Shown here: positions 63,255 to 64,000 of the stretch, one piece after another
Position numbering within the stretch: position 1 is the first letter of the stretch
Layout of the letters: every line of letters begins with the position of its first letter
From: Verrucomicrobiota bacterium
Lineage (GTDB): Bacteria > Verrucomicrobiota > Verrucomicrobiia > Chthoniobacterales > UBA10450
Assembly (NCBI GenBank): GCA_019244415.1
Contig: JAFASN010000006.1
Span: 1 to 64,000, forward strand
Length of the DNA: 64,000 nucleotides
Reading direction: 5' to 3'
Made by a program: the position numbers and the translations under genes
Notes under the pieces: generated by a model
Seen by the model: the letters and a program-made list of their open reading frames with translations, nothing else
Database searches by the model: none
Told to the model about the DNA's origin: nothing

Positions 63255-63686
63255 ATGAGCAGCACCTACGAGAGCGATCGCGCCCCGGAGCCAGTAGGCG
63301 CGTTCCCGCACGCGAAACGCGCGGGCAATTTCCTCTTCCTTTCCGGGATCGGCCCCCGTACGCGTGGCACCACGGAGATTCCCGGCGTTAAGCTTGGCAG
63401 CGACGGAGCCGTCGTTAGCTACGACATCGAGACGCAATGCCGGGCCGTGTTTGAGAACGTTCGCCTTGTCCTGGAAGACGCCGGCGCAAAATGGAACGAC
63501 ATTATCGATGTCACAGTCTTTCTTACTGACATCAAAAAAGATTTTCCCGCTTACAATCGTCTTTACGCCGAGTATTTCGCCGGTCCGAATAACCCCAACC
63601 CAACCCGCACCACGATCGAAGTACGCGCGTTGCCCACTCCAATCGCGATTGAGCTCAAAGTCATCGCTGCCGTTCCCGGGACGTAG
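63255..63686 (+). CDS. RidA/YjgF family enamine/imine deaminase
   Basis: 143 residues. Family signatures: FLFLSGIGP, VFENVRLVLEDAGAKWNDIIDVTVFLTD, and the C-terminal active-site block TRTTIEVRALPTPIAIELKVIAAVP with the conserved Arg. RidA proteins hydrolyse reactive enamines/imines; this longer subgroup resembles 2-aminomuconate-deaminase-type members. Single gene. Confidence 0.92.
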   Translation: MSSTYESDRAPEPVGAFPHAKRAGNFLFLSGIGPRTRGTTEIPGVKLGSDGAVVSYDIETQCRAVFENVRLVLEDAGAKWNDIIDVTVFLTDIKKDFPAYNRLYAEYFAGPNNPNPTRTTIEVRALPTPIAIELKVIAAVPGT

Positions 63687-63863
63687 CGCGAGCAGACGCG
63701 TATTCGCGCCAGTTACGATCACATGGCATCGCCTCCAGGAATCCTCGCCGCCGATCATGGTGAGCAGGATCGCTACTCACCAATCAATGTGCGGTAAAAA
63801 AAGCCGCGTTTCTCGCACAACGTACGTGCCACATCTGAGCCTCACGTGTAAGATGCTGCTCGG

Positions 63864-64000
63864 ATGTTAACCCTCACCCCGGTGTGCATCGTCTACTCGC
63901 AGGACGCTGACCTCGTCCGGCGGGTGAAGGCGTACGCGCGGAGCATGGCGCAGGTGCGCCACGTGGCTGAGCCGGACCGGCTCGAAGCCGTCCTCGAGCA
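63864..64000 (+). CDS. 5' end of a gene cut by the window (receiver-like N-terminus)
   Basis: ATG at 63864 and open to the window end (45 codons). The start reads MLTLTPVCIVYSQDADLVRRVKAYARSM (shown in part) and looks like the degenerate receiver domain at the start of CpaE/TadZ-type or multi-domain signalling proteins. Too short to name. Confidence 0.5.
   Translation, partial: MLTLTPVCIVYSQDADLVRRVKAYARSMAQVRHVAEPDRLEAVLE

Noticed and set aside
1..64000. Search for prophage, transposase, CRISPR-Cas, toxin-antitoxin or restriction genes
   Set aside because: No integrase, transposase, Cas, phage structural, methyltransferase or toxin motifs were recognised on either strand.

Overview
The window reads as a chromosomal segment of a GC-rich (about 60% by eye), Gram-negative bacterium of the Verrucomicrobia, most likely a soil Chthoniobacterales/Spartobacteria relative. 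Pointers are a Minf_1886-type protein (a family largely confined to Planctomycetes and Verrucomicrobia), the AFTLVE-type prepilin signal frequent in that phylum, a TamA/TamB pair (so an outer membrane is present), a poxvirus-type topoisomerase IB, and many small secreted proteins without clear relatives. Nothing looks like a prophage, plasmid, CRISPR array or transposase; coding density is high and most genes are housekeeping or envelope genes.

Layout. 1-1.2 kb: end of an Mla-type lipid-transport ATPase and its MCE protein. 1.25-9.8 kb: a basic repeat protein, topoisomerase IB, a minus-strand run (420-aa secreted unknown, Minf_1886, double M16 peptidase, DUF1844), a Tyr/Gly-rich secreted protein and two zinc-ribbon proteins. 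9.9-16.5 kb: plus-strand run with L,D-transpeptidase, Mfd, SurA-like isomerase, PdxA and an ABC-2 permease. 16.5-18.8 kb: rhodanese, then purS-Pmp3-purQ and a SRPBCC-like protein. 18.8-24.6 kb: TyrRS, TadA, tRNA-Gln, a metallo-beta-lactamase-fold hydrolase, LysRS and a CNBD-DUF1003 membrane protein. 24.6-27.8 kb: REP-like palindromes, type II NADH dehydrogenase and a TonB-C-like protein. 27.9-29.9 kb: ribosomal proteins L13 and S9, a HAD phosphatase and a STAS protein. 29.9-35.2 kb: two GT4 and one GT9 glycosyltransferase and an MsbA-like exporter, a likely LPS/glycan cluster. 35.3-41 kb: receiver-kinase protein, sedolisin protease, PLP decarboxylase. 41-47 kb: tamB-tamA. 47.1-54.2 kb: RecQ, an orphan sugar-ABC permease with a large extra domain, short RecO, aldo/keto reductase, MFS exporter, mutarotase-like protein. 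54.2-62.2 kb: lpd-sucB and sucA (2-oxoglutarate dehydrogenase) on the minus strand, with a histidine kinase/response regulator pair and a prepilin gene on the plus strand between them. 62.3-64 kb: receiver protein, small DUF2188-like protein, RidA, and a gene cut by the window end.

The most unusual signal is not a gene. The tetramer GTAC occurs here mostly as AGTAC/GTACT, and an extended word CTGAGTAC (usually GCTGAGTAC) was found 17 times by hand scan against fewer than two expected from base composition. It lies in several reading frames, on both strands and between genes, so it behaves like a genome-wide iterated DNA word (compare HIP1, Chi, KOPS or uptake sequences). Three kinds of REP-like compound palindromes and a nested-stem intergenic element are further structures that the genes do not explain. 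No complete new gene system was recognised; the best gene-level curiosities are the permease with the inserted domain, the Pmp3 gene inside the pur cluster, and the secreted unknown at 6.7-7.9 kb.
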